64,000 bases of DNA from Comamonas sp. (lineage in GTDB: Bacteria > Pseudomonadota > Gammaproteobacteria > Burkholderiales > Burkholderiaceae_C). Below are positions 44,970 through 55,114 of this stretch, piece after piece. The notes under the pieces were generated by a model. It searched no databases and was not told the origin of the DNA. It saw nothing but the letters and a program-made list of their open reading frames with translations. Position 1 is the first letter of the stretch, and every line of letters starts with the position of its first letter. The position numbers were made by a program, and so were the translations under genes. The stretch is taken from positions 1 through 64,000 of the forward strand of contig JAQVCA010000006.1 of the NCBI GenBank assembly GCA_028690035.1. Direction: 5' to 3'.

Positions 44970-45386
44970 TCAGTGTAGGCCCGTGCCAGCGGCGTTGTCG
45001 TCTTGACGTTGTATCAACTCAATTTTGTAGCCGTCCGGGTCGGTGACAAATGCAATCACCGTGGTGCCGCCCTGGACTGGCCCCGGCTCGCGCGTGATAT
45101 GACCCCCAGCCGTGCGGATTTTGTCGCAGGCCGCATAGGCATCGGGCACCCCCAAGGCGATATGACCGTACGCGGTGCCCAAGTCGTAGCTGGTGGTATC
45201 CCAGTTGTAGGTCAGTTCAATTTCTGCTTGGGCCGGATTGCCACCGCCAAAGCCCAGAAAGGCCAGCGAATAGCGGTACTGCGGGTTTTCGGAGGTGCGC
45301 AGCAACTCCATGCCCAAAACCTTGGTGTAGAAATCGATCGAGCGTTGAAGGTTGCCAACGCGTAGCATAGTATGAAGAAATCGCAT
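44970..45386 (-). CDS. gloA: Lactoylglutathione lyase (glyoxalase I)
   Basis: The 138-residue protein has [20 protein letters not shown] at the start (metal ligand H5), [17 protein letters not shown] and [10 protein letters not shown]. Together these give the metal ligands of Ni/Zn glyoxalase I. It detoxifies methylglyoxal using glutathione. The ATG at 45386 fits the family; the frame extends upstream without homology. Confidence 0.94.
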   Translation of the reverse strand: MRFLHTMLRVGNLQRSIDFYTKVLGMELLRTSENPQYRYSLAFLGFGGGNPAQAEIELTYNWDTTSYDLGTAYGHIALGVPDAYAACDKIRTAGGHITREPGPVQGGTTVIAFVTDPDGYKIELIQRQDDNAAGTGLH

Positions 45387-45459
45387 GCGGCTGATTGTGC
45401 GCCAAGCTGGTTCAGCGTCTGGGCAGCTACGGCAACAGGCCGTCATGCTTTAAGGATTT

Positions 45460-46257
45460 ATGCCAATTCCCGAAAAAATTTCCTTGCCGTGCCAGCCCCG
45501 TGTCGTGGCGTTGCTGCTCAACGAGCTGCCTGAGCAGGCGGGACATATGCCCAGCCTACGCCGCTTGAATCAGCTGTTTGCTGCCGATCCGGTGCTGGCA
45601 GCTTGGTTATTGGGGCATGCCAACTCGGGGGTGTACCAACTCACCGGCACGATCACCTCGGTGGCACAGGCCGTTGCCCTGCTGGGGGTGTCGCAGCTGC
45701 GCATTCTGGTGCGCAAGGCACAAATCAGCTTGACCGGGCGCGTGCAGGGGATGGATCGGCTGGCCGCACTCAGTCAGGCCAGCGCCCGTCTGGCACGCAG
45801 TCTGGCCAATTTATTGGCACTGGATGCAGGCACGGCACATGCCGCTGGCCTATTGCATGGTTTGGGGCAGATGGCTCTGCACCAACGCCAGCCCCAGCAG
45901 ATGCAGCGCCTGACCGATATCCTGCCCGTGTGGGATCCGCGTCGCCCATTGCTGGAGCAGCAAGAGCTGGGCTATATGTCCAACCAGACCGGGGCGATGT
46001 TGCTGCGCGATTGGGGTGTGCCCGCGCCTGTGTGGCAGCCCATCCGCGATATGGAGCAGCCCCTGAACCATGCCGATTTTGAACCCCTGGTGGCTGTGCT
46101 GCATCTGGCGGTCTGGGTGCAGCGCGCGCGCATCAGTGGTTGGGCGCAGCGCGACCTGGTGGCGGGCTTTCCCTTGGAGGTGGCCGCCGCCGTAGGCCTG
46201 GATATGGACGTGGTACTGCAGCAGGATGCACCCGACTGGTCGAAATCCATTTATTGA
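45460..46257 (+). CDS. HDOD-domain protein
   Basis: The 265-residue protein contains an HDOD domain (about 15-210), with LNQLFAADPVLAAWLLGHAN, a SVAQAVALLG helix and AAGLLHGLGQMAL. The catalytic HD pair is absent, as usual in HDOD proteins, which act as signalling or scaffold proteins in pathways such as cyclic-di-GMP control and motility. No clear output domain is attached. Confidence 0.85.
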   Translation: MPIPEKISLPCQPRVVALLLNELPEQAGHMPSLRRLNQLFAADPVLAAWLLGHANSGVYQLTGTITSVAQAVALLGVSQLRILVRKAQISLTGRVQGMDRLAALSQASARLARSLANLLALDAGTAHAAGLLHGLGQMALHQRQPQQMQRLTDILPVWDPRRPLLEQQELGYMSNQTGAMLLRDWGVPAPVWQPIRDMEQPLNHADFEPLVAVLHLAVWVQRARISGWAQRDLVAGFPLEVAAAVGLDMDVVLQQDAPDWSKSIY

Positions 46258-46286
46258 TTCCGGCTTGCACGACCTCTGATGCTTGT

Positions 46287-47246
46287 ATGACCCAAGACAT
46301 TTCCGCCCCCGCTTGGTCGCTGACGCCGGCCATGGCCATGGTGCTGCGCGGCATGGAACGCGCAGCGCGTGTGCCCCTGCACACTTTGAGCCCCTCCCAG
46401 GCGCGCGCGGCCTACGCTGCAGCGTGCGATGTGCTGGAGGTGGACCGCCCTGCCGTGGCCCGCGTGCAAGACCTATCTATTCCGGCGCGCGATGCCACTG
46501 CGTTGCCCGCGCGCTTGTACGCCCCCAGTGCCGACGCCGTCTTGCCGGCGCTGCTGTACCTGCATGGGGGCGGCTTCACGATCGGCAGCATTCAGACGCA
46601 CGATATTTTGTGCCGCACCCTGGCGCAGCGCTCGGGCTGTGCGGTGGTGGCGCTGGACTATCGTCTGGCACCAGAGCACCCATTCCCCACCGCCATCCAC
46701 GACACCTGCGATGCACTGGCATGGCTGGTGGCCCAAGGCACCAGCCTGGGGTTGGATACGCAGCGTTTGGCCGTAGGCGGCGACAGCGCCGGTGGCACCT
46801 TGGCTGCGGCCTCGGCCCTGTGGGCGCGCGATGTGGGTCTGCCGCTGGCATTGCAGCTGTTGATTTACCCGGGCACCTGCGCCCACCAAGACACCCCCAG
46901 CCACGCCCGCTACGCGCGCGGTCTGGTGCTGGAGCGGGCCACAGTGGACTGGTTTTTTGGCAACTACCTGCGCAGCTTGGCCGACCGCGAGGACTGGCGT
47001 TTTGCCCCGCTGCTGGCCGACGATGTCGAAGGCGTTGCCCCCGCGCATTTCTGTTTGGCCGAGCTCGATCCCCTGGTGGATGAAGGCTTGCTGTACGCCG
47101 ACCGGCTGCGCATGGCCGGGGTGGCCGTGGGGCTGGACATCTACCAGGGCGTCACGCACGAGTTCATCAAAATGGGCCGTGCCCTGCCCGAGGCACGCCG
47201 GGCACACGCCGATCTGGCCCAGGCACTGCGCGCGGCGCTATTTTAA
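46287..47246 (+). CDS. Alpha/beta hydrolase, hormone-sensitive-lipase type
   Basis: The 319-residue esterase has the oxyanion-hole motif LHGGGFTIGS, the nucleophile serine in GGDSAGGTLAAA, and the HSL-type block DYRLAPEHPFP. The acid is in LAELDPLVDEG and the histidine in GVTHEF near the end. It should hydrolyse short acyl esters; the substrate is unknown. It starts 29 bases after the HDOD stop. Confidence 0.88.
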   Translation: MTQDISAPAWSLTPAMAMVLRGMERAARVPLHTLSPSQARAAYAAACDVLEVDRPAVARVQDLSIPARDATALPARLYAPSADAVLPALLYLHGGGFTIGSIQTHDILCRTLAQRSGCAVVALDYRLAPEHPFPTAIHDTCDALAWLVAQGTSLGLDTQRLAVGGDSAGGTLAAASALWARDVGLPLALQLLIYPGTCAHQDTPSHARYARGLVLERATVDWFFGNYLRSLADREDWRFAPLLADDVEGVAPAHFCLAELDPLVDEGLLYADRLRMAGVAVGLDIYQGVTHEFIKMGRALPEARRAHADLAQALRAALF

Positions 47247-47312
47247 AAAAAGGAGCTGCTCGCGCAGCTCCCATGGGCGTTAAAGCCTCTTTTTATTCAA
47301 ATTTTTTTGGGC

Positions 47313-48215
47313 TCAGATATCGGTCAGCAGGGGATAGGGCAGGGGCTGCACGTGCAGCGCCACGCCGTTGGCCTGCAGCTGGTGCTCGGCGGCGCTGGTC
47401 TGGATGGCCACGATGGCGGCCCACTGCCCGGCTTGCCCCGGCACGGGCGCCGCTTGCACCACGATGCCTGCGGGCTGCTCGGGGTCGTCGTTGCGCAGCA
47501 CTTCCTGCCCGGCCTGCACGGGGCCATCGGCTTGCACCACATACGCCCGGCGCTTGAGCGTGCCGCGAAACTGGCTGCGCGCCACCACCTCCTGGCCGGG
47601 GTAGCAGCCTTTTTTGAAATTGACGCCGCCCACCGATTCGTAATTGAGCATCTGCGGCACCAGCTGCTCGTACACCGCCGCGCTCACGGTGGCCACGCCC
47701 GCCACCACTTCGCCCCATTGCCATGTGGCCAGCTCCACAGCGGGGCCGACGGGGGCAGGGCTGTCCAGCGGCGCCAGCCACAGCGCGCGTGCCTGTCCCT
47801 GTGCAGGGTAGAGCGCAATGGTGTGCGCGGCCTGCTGGGTGCGCACGGCCCACGGGGTGGCGAGGTCGCTGGGCACGGCGTCGCCAGCCAAGCCCCAGAG
47901 CTGAAAATCGGCGCTGGCATCGGTCAGCTTGCACTTGGCGCGCAGCACAAACATCGAGAGGCGTTGCAAGGTGCGTGCCAGCAGGTCGCGGCTGCAGACC
48001 AACAACACGGTCTCGGGATCGGGTTTGATGCCAATGAAGCTGGCCTGCATGCGGCCCTTGGCGTTGCAAAACGCCGCCAAGCGCGCTTGCTGCGGGCCGA
48101 GCAGCACAAAATCCTGGGACAACTGGCCGTGCAGGAACGCCGCCGCGTCAGCGCCTTGCGCACGAATCACGCCCAAGTGGGGCAAAGGGCAAATGCCTGA
48201 AAAAGTCTGGGTCAT
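47313..48215 (-). CDS. ygfZ: Folate-binding YgfZ-type protein (Fe-S/tRNA-modification factor)
   Basis: The 300-residue protein has the signature KKGCYPGQEVVARSQFRGTL (about 214-233) with the conserved cysteine, in the tetrahydrofolate-binding aminomethyltransferase-like fold. It helps maturation or repair of iron-sulfur enzymes such as MiaB. It is divergent from mltG with a 46-base gap. Confidence 0.9.
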   Translation of the reverse strand: MTQTFSGICPLPHLGVIRAQGADAAAFLHGQLSQDFVLLGPQQARLAAFCNAKGRMQASFIGIKPDPETVLLVCSRDLLARTLQRLSMFVLRAKCKLTDASADFQLWGLAGDAVPSDLATPWAVRTQQAAHTIALYPAQGQARALWLAPLDSPAPVGPAVELATWQWGEVVAGVATVSAAVYEQLVPQMLNYESVGGVNFKKGCYPGQEVVARSQFRGTLKRRAYVVQADGPVQAGQEVLRNDDPEQPAGIVVQAAPVPGQAGQWAAIVAIQTSAAEHQLQANGVALHVQPLPYPLLTDI

Positions 48216-48261
48216 GGCTGAATTATGATCCCCGGCTCTTTCTCTTTCAGACGATGGGCTT

Positions 48262-49269
48262 GTGCGGCGTTTATTTCGACTTGTTTTGCTGGTGTTGATG
48301 GCCGCAGTGGCCTTGGCCGGTGCCGGAGCGTGGTGGCTGCATCAGCCCTTGCGCGTGTCTGCCCCCGTGGTGGAGCTGGAAATTGAGCCGGGCACCACCC
48401 CGCGTGCTGTGGCACAGGCCGTGGTGCAGGCTGGGGTGGATACCGATGCCCGGCTGTTGTACGCCTGGTTTCGCCTTTCTGGGCAGGATCGGGGCATTCG
48501 GGCAGGCAACTACGAAATCCCACAGGGCACCACGCCACGCTCCTTGCTGAACAAACTGGTGCGCGGTGAAGAAAGCCTGCGCGCCATCACCTTGGTGGAG
48601 GGGTGGACATTTCGCCAAATTCGCGCCGCCCTGGCTGCCGAGGAAAACCTCAAGCCCGACCTGCAGGGCCTGAGCGATGCCGACATCATGCAGGCGCTGG
48701 GCAAACCCGGCCTGGCACCCGAGGGGCGCTTCTTCCCCGATACCTACACCTACGCCAAAGGCAGCAGCAGCCTGGCGGTGCTGCGCCGCGCCGCTGCGGC
48801 GATGGACAAACGTCTGGCCTTGGCCTGGGAGATGCGCGCGCCCGATACGCCGCTGCGTTCGCCCGACGAGGCACTGATCTTGGCCAGCATTGTGGAAAAA
48901 GAAACCGGGCAGGCCAGCGACCGCGCCCAGGTGGCTGGGGTCTTCACCAATCGCCTGCGCCGGGGCATGTTGCTGCAGACCGATCCCACGGTGATCTACG
49001 GCGTGGAGCAAGCGGGCCTGCGCCTGGAGGGCGGGCGCCTGCGCAAAATCCACCTGCAAACCGATACGCCCTGGAACACCTACACCCGCCCGGGCCTACC
49101 GCCCACGCCCATTGCCATGCCGGGCAAGGCGGCCTTGCTGGCGGCCGTGCAACCGGCCAGCACGCAGGCGCTGTATTTTGTGGCGCGCGGCGACGGCAGC
49201 AGCCACTTCAGCGCCACGCTGGACGAGCACAATCGTGCGGTGAATCGCTACATCCGTGGCAAACCTTGA
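48262..49269 (+). CDS. mltG: Endolytic murein transglycosylase MltG
   Basis: The 335-residue protein starts with GTG, has one membrane helix ([20 protein letters not shown]), a LysM-like part, and the YceG domain with the catalytic glutamate in [10 protein letters not shown] and TDPTVIYG. It cuts nascent glycan strands and sets their length. It heads the mltG-tmk-holB-pilZ-tatD cluster. Confidence 0.93.
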   Translation: MRRLFRLVLLVLMAAVALAGAGAWWLHQPLRVSAPVVELEIEPGTTPRAVAQAVVQAGVDTDARLLYAWFRLSGQDRGIRAGNYEIPQGTTPRSLLNKLVRGEESLRAITLVEGWTFRQIRAALAAEENLKPDLQGLSDADIMQALGKPGLAPEGRFFPDTYTYAKGSSSLAVLRRAAAAMDKRLALAWEMRAPDTPLRSPDEALILASIVEKETGQASDRAQVAGVFTNRLRRGMLLQTDPTVIYGVEQAGLRLEGGRLRKIHLQTDTPWNTYTRPGLPPTPIAMPGKAALLAAVQPASTQALYFVARGDGSSHFSATLDEHNRAVNRYIRGKP

Positions 49270-49289
49270 GAAGACGGAGTGTGTTGAAC

Positions 49290-49967
49290 GTGCACGGATT
49301 TTTTATCAGTTTTGAAGGCATCGACGGGGCGGGCAAGTCTTCGCACCTGGAAGCGCTGGCCCAGGCCGTGCGCGCCAGCGGGCGCAACGTCACCGTGACG
49401 CGCGAGCCCGGCGGTACGCCCCTGGCCGAACAAGTGCGCGCGTTGCTGCTGCACGAGTCGATGGACGCCACCACCGAGGCCCTGCTCGCCTTTGCCGCCC
49501 GGCGCGACCATGTGCGCACGGTGATTGCCCCGGCCTTGGCGCGCGGCGAGGTGGTGATCAGCGACCGCTTTACGGACGCCACCTTCGCCTACCAGGGCGG
49601 CGGGCGCGGTGTGGCGTGGGAAATACTGCAAAAACTAGAGCTGCTTGCGCTTGCTGGTATTGCCCAAACCCCAGATTTGACTCAAAACCCAGTCCCGGTG
49701 CTGCAGCCGGACCTGACATTGTGGTTCGACCTGCCCGCGCAGGTGGCCGCCCAGCGCCTGGCCGATGCCCGCACCCCCGACCGTTTTGAGGCCCTGAGCG
49801 CCGACTTCTTTCAGGCTGTGGCCGCCGGCTATGCCCGGCGCTGTGCCGAAGATGGCGCGCGCTTTGCACGCATCGATGCGCAGCAGGAGCGCCCGGCGGT
49901 CTGGCAGCAGGTGCGCCAAGCGGTGGCCGCGCGTGGCGTTGGTGTGGTGGTTTTGGACACGCCATGA
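49290..49967 (+). CDS. tmk: Thymidylate kinase
   Basis: The 225-residue kinase has the P-loop [16 protein letters not shown], the DRX motif in [19 protein letters not shown] and [14 protein letters not shown]. It phosphorylates dTMP to dTDP. Start choice: GTG at 49290 puts GGAG 10 bases upstream and matches family starts; TTG 49284 or GTG 49281 are also possible. Between the helix ILQKLELLA and the strand [10 protein letters not shown] the loop is about 15 residues longer than usual, apparently from a repeat insertion. Confidence 0.93.
   Translation: MHGFFISFEGIDGAGKSSHLEALAQAVRASGRNVTVTREPGGTPLAEQVRALLLHESMDATTEALLAFAARRDHVRTVIAPALARGEVVISDRFTDATFAYQGGGRGVAWEILQKLELLALAGIAQTPDLTQNPVPVLQPDLTLWFDLPAQVAAQRLADARTPDRFEALSADFFQAVAAGYARRCAEDGARFARIDAQQERPAVWQQVRQAVAARGVGVVVLDTP
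49629..49690. repeat. Possible repeat-family insertion inside tmk
   Basis: AAAACTAGAGCTGCTTGCGC and the following AT-rich stretch resemble one arm of the dispersed repeat. It adds a loop with two copies of a Pro-Asp/Asn-like pattern (QTPDLTQNP). Confidence 0.35.
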
Positions 49968-50983
49968 GCCCATCCTCACCCTGGCCTCCCTTGGCCCCGT
50001 GGCTGCAGGCACAGCAAACGCAACTGCTGCGCCAGCGCGGCCACGCCTGGCTGCTGTATGGCCCGGCAGGCCTGGGGCAGCTGGATTTGGGTCTGGCTTT
50101 GGTGCGTGCCTGGCTGTGCGAGCAACCCGATGCCCAGGGTCAGGCCTGTGGCGTGTGCGCCAGCTGCCATGCGCTGGCGGTGCATGCCCATGCCGATGTC
50201 TGCGTGCTCATGCCCGAAGTGCAGATGCTGGCCCTGGGCTGGCCCCTGCCCGAGAAAGCACAAAGCGAAATCGACGACAAAAAGCGCAAGCCCAGCAAAG
50301 AAATCCGTGTCGATGCCCTGCGCGATGCGGTGGAGTTTTGCCAGCGCACCAGCGCGCGCGGGCGGGGCAAGGCGGTGCTGGTCTATCCGGCGGAGCAGAT
50401 GAACACCATCGCCGCCAACGCCTTGCTCAAAACCCTGGAAGAGCCCGTGGGCGATGTGCGCTTTGTGCTCGCCACCGAGGCGGCGCACATGCTGCTGCCC
50501 ACCATCCGCAGCCGCTGCCTGGGCCATGCCATGCAATGGCCCCAGCCGGCGCAGGCCCAGCAGTGGCTGCAGGCCCAGGGCATTGGGGCCGACGACGCTG
50601 CCCAGGCCCTGCGCATGGCCGGTGGCAGCCCGTGGCAAGCCTTGCAGATGGCGCAGCAGCCCCAGTGGCTGGCCTGGAGCCGCCAGCTGCCGCGCTGGCT
50701 GGCGCAAGGCGACGTGGCAGCGCTGGGCGCGGGCGCCACCCCCGCCCAGCTGGTGGTGGCGCTGCACAAGCTGTGCCATGACCTGATGTGCCTCTCGCAG
50801 GGCGCACCGCCGCGTTATTTTGCGGCGCAGGATTTGCCCCCGCCCCCAGCGCTGCGCGTGCTGATCCGCTGGTCCAAGACGCTGGCGCATGAGCTGCGCA
50901 ATGCGGAGCATCCCTGGAATGCAGGTTTAATGCTGGAGGCGCTTGTCGTGCAGGCGCGCAGCGTCCTAAACTCCAAAGCCTGA
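49964..50983 (+). CDS. holB: DNA polymerase III subunit delta'
   Basis: The 339-residue clamp-loader subunit begins over the tmk stop (ATGA). It has a degenerate P-loop [12 protein letters not shown], as expected for the non-ATPase delta', a zinc module [15 protein letters not shown] plus an earlier cysteine, and the sensor segment [20 protein letters not shown]. It loads the sliding clamp. Confidence 0.93.
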   Translation: MSPSSPWPPLAPWLQAQQTQLLRQRGHAWLLYGPAGLGQLDLGLALVRAWLCEQPDAQGQACGVCASCHALAVHAHADVCVLMPEVQMLALGWPLPEKAQSEIDDKKRKPSKEIRVDALRDAVEFCQRTSARGRGKAVLVYPAEQMNTIAANALLKTLEEPVGDVRFVLATEAAHMLLPTIRSRCLGHAMQWPQPAQAQQWLQAQGIGADDAAQALRMAGGSPWQALQMAQQPQWLAWSRQLPRWLAQGDVAALGAGATPAQLVVALHKLCHDLMCLSQGAPPRYFAAQDLPPPPALRVLIRWSKTLAHELRNAEHPWNAGLMLEALVVQARSVLNSKA

Positions 50984-50998
50984 TTGTTGTTTTTTTGA

Positions 50999-51361
50999 AT
51001 GTCTGGCATGCAAGCATCTTCCTCCCCCCGCCCCAGCGTTTTGCAACTGGCCTTGAAAGAAAAAGGCGCGTTGTACGCAGCCTACGTCTCGGTGTTTGCC
51101 GAAGGGGGCATTTTCATTGCCACCACCCGCGACTTCCGTTTGGGCGACGATGTGTACGTGCTGCTTACCCTGCCAGACGACCCGCAGCGCTATCCGGTGG
51201 CGGGCAAGGTCGGCTGGGTCACCCCCGCCGGTGCCGGGCACCGCACCCAGGGCATCGGTGTGCGTTTTCCCAAAGACCCCAAGTCCGAAGAGATCAAGGC
51301 CAAGATCGAGCAGGTGCTGGGCACCTGGCTGGGCTCTGATCGTCCCACGCAAACCTTGTAA
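50999..51361 (+). CDS. PilZ-domain protein
   Basis: The 120-residue protein is almost entirely one PilZ domain (ALYAAYVSVFAEGGIFIATT, VYVLLTLPDD, GVRFPKDP). It lacks the RxxxR c-di-GMP motif, like the type IV pilus assembly protein PilZ. The holB-pilZ-tatD order supports the PilZ name. Confidence 0.88.
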   Translation: MSGMQASSSPRPSVLQLALKEKGALYAAYVSVFAEGGIFIATTRDFRLGDDVYVLLTLPDDPQRYPVAGKVGWVTPAGAGHRTQGIGVRFPKDPKSEEIKAKIEQVLGTWLGSDRPTQTL

Positions 51362-51466
51362 GCCCAGCCAGGCGGCGCTGCATGGCGCGCAACACACGGT
51401 GCATCGGCCTGTCTTGCAGGCCGATGGTGTTTTTTGCTCCTTTCGTTTTTTTGCTTCTGTTTGCCG

Positions 51467-52279
51467 ATGTTTACGGATTCCCACTGCCATTTGAATTTCC
51501 CTGAGCTCATGCACCAGCTACCCCAAGTGCTGCAGGCCATGGAACAGGCCCAGGTCACGCGCGCGCTGTGCATTGCCTGCACCATCGAAGATTTTCCGCA
51601 GGTGCATGCCCTGGCGGTGCGCTACCCGCACCTGTGGTGCACTGTGGGCGTGCACCCCGATACCGAAGACATGCACGAACCCAGTCTGGATGAGCTGCTG
51701 CAGCTGGCGGCCTTGCCGCGCGTGGTGGGCATTGGCGAGACAGGGCTGGACTACTACGGCATGCAAGAGCGCAAGGGCGGGCGCACGATTGCCGATCTGG
51801 ACTGGCAGCGCACGCGCTTTCGCACCCACATCCGCGCGGCGCGCCAGTGTGCCAAGCCGTTGGTGATCCACACCCGCGCGGCTGCGGCCGATACGCTGGC
51901 CATCCTGCGCGAAGAGGGCGAGGACGGCAGCGCAGGCAGCGCCGGTGGCGTGTTCCATTGCTTTACCGAGACCATGGACACCGCCAAGGCAGCGCTGGAC
52001 TTGGGTTTTTACATCTCGTTTTCCGGCATCGTCACCTTCAAAAGCGCCCAGGATTTGCGTGACGTGGCCGCCTACGTGCCCCTGGATCGGCTCTTGATCG
52101 AAACCGACAGCCCCTACCTGGCGCCGGTGCCGTATCGCGGCAAGCTCAACACCCCGGCGTATGTGCCGCAGGTGGCCCAGTGCATCGCCCAGCTGCGCGG
52201 CATGCCTGTAGAGGACTTGGCACAGCAGAGCAGTGCCAATTTCGACCGCCTGTTCACCGGGGTGCTGGCATGCGCCTGA
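51467..52279 (+). CDS. TatD-family metal-dependent hydrolase
   Basis: The 270-residue TIM-barrel hydrolase begins FTDSHCHLNFPEL (metal ligands HxH), with GIGETGLDYY, VIHTRAAAADT, GVFHCFTETM and LIETDSPYLAPVPYRGK. The family has DNase/RNase activity. I prefer the ATG at 51467 over an upstream one, because the HCH motif follows directly. Its end overlaps the next gene by 10 bases. Confidence 0.92.
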   Translation: MFTDSHCHLNFPELMHQLPQVLQAMEQAQVTRALCIACTIEDFPQVHALAVRYPHLWCTVGVHPDTEDMHEPSLDELLQLAALPRVVGIGETGLDYYGMQERKGGRTIADLDWQRTRFRTHIRAARQCAKPLVIHTRAAAADTLAILREEGEDGSAGSAGGVFHCFTETMDTAKAALDLGFYISFSGIVTFKSAQDLRDVAAYVPLDRLLIETDSPYLAPVPYRGKLNTPAYVPQVAQCIAQLRGMPVEDLAQQSSANFDRLFTGVLACA

Positions 52280-52968
52280 CGCGACGCCGCTGCGTGGCGC
52301 TGGGGGCTGCCGGTGCGCTGGGGGCTTGGGCTACGGCCTTGCCGGTGCAAGCAGCCGCCAGCGTATGGAACGAGTTTCAGACCGCCATCGTGCGCGACAA
52401 CGACCGCGTGATGGTCAACCTGCTGCTGCGCGGCATGGACCCCAATACGCTGGACGAGCATGGCCAGCCTGCGCTGGTCAAAGCGCTGCGCCTGGAGTCC
52501 TGGCGCGTGGCCGATGCCTTGCTGCTGGCCCCAGGCGTGGACGTGAACGCTGTCAGCCGTCGCGGCGAAACGCCCTTGATGCTGGCCTGCATCAAAGGCC
52601 AGCTGCCGCTGGTGCGCCGTCTGCTGGCCCAGGGGGCCGATGTCAACCAGCCCGGCTGGGCGCCACTGCACTACGTGGCCAGTGCCGATTTGCCCGACAG
52701 CGTGGCCATTGCGCGCATCCTGCTGCACGACGAGCATGCCTACATCGATGCGACATCACCCAATGGCAGCACGCCGCTGATGCTGGCAGCGCAATATGGC
52801 TCGCAGGCCATGGTGGAGCTGCTGCTGGCCGAAGGTGCCGACGCGCATGTGCGCAACCACCAGGGGCTGACGGCCATCGACTTTGCCCGGCGTTCAGAGC
52901 GCGCCTACCTGGTGGAGCTGCTGCAAGGTCATGCACGCAACACCCGGCGCGAGCCGCCGAGCTGGTAA
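52270..52968 (+). CDS. Exported ankyrin-repeat protein
   Basis: The 232-residue protein has a twin-arginine-like signal (MRLTRRRCVALGAAGALGAW, cleavage after PVQA), then about five ankyrin repeats, for example GETPLMLACIKGQLPLVRRL and GSTPLMLAAQYGSQAMVELL. It is probably periplasmic and binds an unknown partner. It is translationally coupled to tatD by overlap. Confidence 0.87.
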   Translation: MRLTRRRCVALGAAGALGAWATALPVQAAASVWNEFQTAIVRDNDRVMVNLLLRGMDPNTLDEHGQPALVKALRLESWRVADALLLAPGVDVNAVSRRGETPLMLACIKGQLPLVRRLLAQGADVNQPGWAPLHYVASADLPDSVAIARILLHDEHAYIDATSPNGSTPLMLAAQYGSQAMVELLLAEGADAHVRNHQGLTAIDFARRSERAYLVELLQGHARNTRREPPSW

Positions 52969-52987
52969 AGTTGGTCGCTGGTTTATT

Positions 52988-53082
52988 GTTTTGATAGCTT
53001 GTAGCGCTTTATTTAACTTGATTTCAGATGGTTTTGGCCATGAAATCCTTTGGGAATAAGCGCTAGCAGCTATGTTTTTAGA
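52988..53082. repeat. Dispersed inverted-repeat element (copy 9)
   Basis: TTTTGATAGCTTGTAGCGCT at the left and GGAATAAGCGCTAGCAGCTA at the right enclose an AT-rich centre. It lies between the convergent ankyrin and msbA genes. Confidence 0.7.
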
Positions 53083-53097
53083 GTGGTGGCAGGCTGA

Positions 53098-54888
53098 TCA
53101 ACTGGCCTCGCCGCCGCTGTAAGTGTGCAGGCGCGCATACAAACCATCGAGCGCCAGCAGCTGCGCGTGGCTGCCTTGCTCGACGATGCGGCCCTGCTGC
53201 ATCACCACCACATGGTCGGCGTGTTCGATGGTGGAAAGGCGGTGCGCAATCACCAGCGTGGTGCGCCCTTGCATCAGGCGCTGCAGGGCTTGCTGCACCA
53301 GGCGCTCGGACTCGGTGTCCAGGGCGGAGGTGGCCTCGTCCAGAATCAAAATCGGCGCGTCCTTGTACAGCGCACGCGCAATCGCCAGGCGCTGGCGCTG
53401 GCCACCCGAGAGCTGGCTGGCGTTGTGCCCCAGCGCGGTGTGCAGGCCCTGGGGCAGTGCGCGCACATGCTCGGCCAGGTTGGCCGCTTCCAGGCACTCC
53501 CAGACCCGCGCCTCGTCCACGCTGGGGCTGCCCAGGGCGACGTTGGCGGCCACGGTGTCGTTGAACATCACCACATCCTGACTGACCATGGCAATGTGCT
53601 GACGCAGATAGGCCAGATCCCATTGCACCAGGGGCACACCTTCAAGCAGCACTTGCCCGCTGCTGGGGTTCAAAAAACGTGGCAACAAATTGACCAGCGT
53701 GGTTTTGCCCGCGCCCGAGGGCCCCACCAGGGCCACCACCTGCCCGGGCTGAATCTGTAGGCTGACGCGGTCCAGCGCGGGGGCCAAATCGTCACCAAAC
53801 GACAGGCTGACCTGTTCAAACGCCAGCTGCCCGCGCACGGGCGTGGGGCGTTGTGTGCCGCCTTGCTCGGTCAGGCTGCCATCGAGCAGGGCCAGGCCAC
53901 GCTCCAGGGCCGCGACGCCGTTGGTGATGGGCTTGGCCACATCGGCCACGCGGCGCAGCGGGGCAATCAGCATCAGCATGGCGCTGATGAAGGCGACAAA
54001 GCTGCCCACCGAGACCGCGCCACCGCCTTGGCGGCTTTGCCACAGCGCAATGCAGATCACCCCGGACAGGGCCACAGATGCCATCAGCTGGGTGGAGGGT
54101 GTCATGGCCGAGGCCGCGATGGTGGATTTGATGTTCAGCCCACGCAGCTGGCGGCTGAGCTCCACAAAACGGCGGTTTTGTGCCTCTTGCGCGCCATGCA
54201 GGCGCACCATGCGGTGCGCGAGCACGTTCTCTTCCACCACGTAGGCCAGCTGGTCGGTGGCGTGCTGGCTGATCTTGGTGATGCGGTACAGGCGTTTGGA
54301 GAGCGTTTTCATCACCCAGGCCACGCCAGGCACGATCACCGCCACCGACATGGTCAGCTGCCAATTGAGGTAAAGCAGGTAGGCCAGCAGAGCCACCAGC
54401 GTGAAACCGTCGCGCGAAATGACCAAAAACGCATTCACCAGCTGTGCCGCGCCGTTTTGCACCTCATAGACCACGGTGTTGGACAGCGCGCTGGCCGATT
54501 GGCGGCCAAACAAGTCCATTTGCGCCTGCTGCACGCGCGCAAACAGGTCGCGGCGCAGCGCCAGCATGCCGTCGTTGGCAATGCGTGAGAGCGCGTATTG
54601 CCCGGCAAACTGCGCCAGGCCCCGGATCAGAAACAGGCCGATGATGAACAGCGGCACCATCCACAGATTGAGCGTGCCCTGGGTAAAGCCGTTGTCCAGC
54701 AGCGGTTTGAGCAGGGCGGGGATGAGCGGCTCGGTGGCTGCGCCGACCAGGGTGGCCAGCACGGCACCCACCCAGGCCAGGCGTTGCTGTCCCCAGAAAT
54801 AAGGGGCAACCCTGCGCAGGCGCTGGCGCAGTGTGAGGGTGGTGGCGTCGTGTGCGGTGGCCACCGCAGGAGGAGGGGATGCTTGCAT
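53098..54888 (-). CDS. msbA: Lipid A export ABC transporter MsbA
   Basis: The 596-residue half transporter has a six-helix membrane domain (about 30-330) and an ATPase domain with Walker A VGPSGAGKTTLVNLL, the ABC signature LSGGQRQRLAIARAL and Walker B ILILDEATSALDTE. It flips lipid A-core across the inner membrane. It is divergent from tolB. It is MsbA by length and domain layout, although multidrug exporters are close relatives. Confidence 0.88.
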   Translation of the reverse strand: MQASPPPAVATAHDATTLTLRQRLRRVAPYFWGQQRLAWVGAVLATLVGAATEPLIPALLKPLLDNGFTQGTLNLWMVPLFIIGLFLIRGLAQFAGQYALSRIANDGMLALRRDLFARVQQAQMDLFGRQSASALSNTVVYEVQNGAAQLVNAFLVISRDGFTLVALLAYLLYLNWQLTMSVAVIVPGVAWVMKTLSKRLYRITKISQHATDQLAYVVEENVLAHRMVRLHGAQEAQNRRFVELSRQLRGLNIKSTIAASAMTPSTQLMASVALSGVICIALWQSRQGGGAVSVGSFVAFISAMLMLIAPLRRVADVAKPITNGVAALERGLALLDGSLTEQGGTQRPTPVRGQLAFEQVSLSFGDDLAPALDRVSLQIQPGQVVALVGPSGAGKTTLVNLLPRFLNPSSGQVLLEGVPLVQWDLAYLRQHIAMVSQDVVMFNDTVAANVALGSPSVDEARVWECLEAANLAEHVRALPQGLHTALGHNASQLSGGQRQRLAIARALYKDAPILILDEATSALDTESERLVQQALQRLMQGRTTLVIAHRLSTIEHADHVVVMQQGRIVEQGSHAQLLALDGLYARLHTYSGGEAS

Positions 54889-55114
54889 GGAGGGCGCATT
54901 CTACGTGCGGGCAATGGCGCTGCTCCCCGGCGTCGATGCACTTGGATACGGGGGATAGCGCCTGCTTGGCACGGGTAGGGGCCAAGACTGTGTACCATCG
55001 CTGTTTCTTACGCTGTTGGACTTTTTTGCAGCGATGCAGCGGGTCAGCGTATGCGTGTTTTCTCGTGCTTTTTCGTGTTTTCACTACCGCAACAACAACT
55101 TCTTCTTTACTGCC

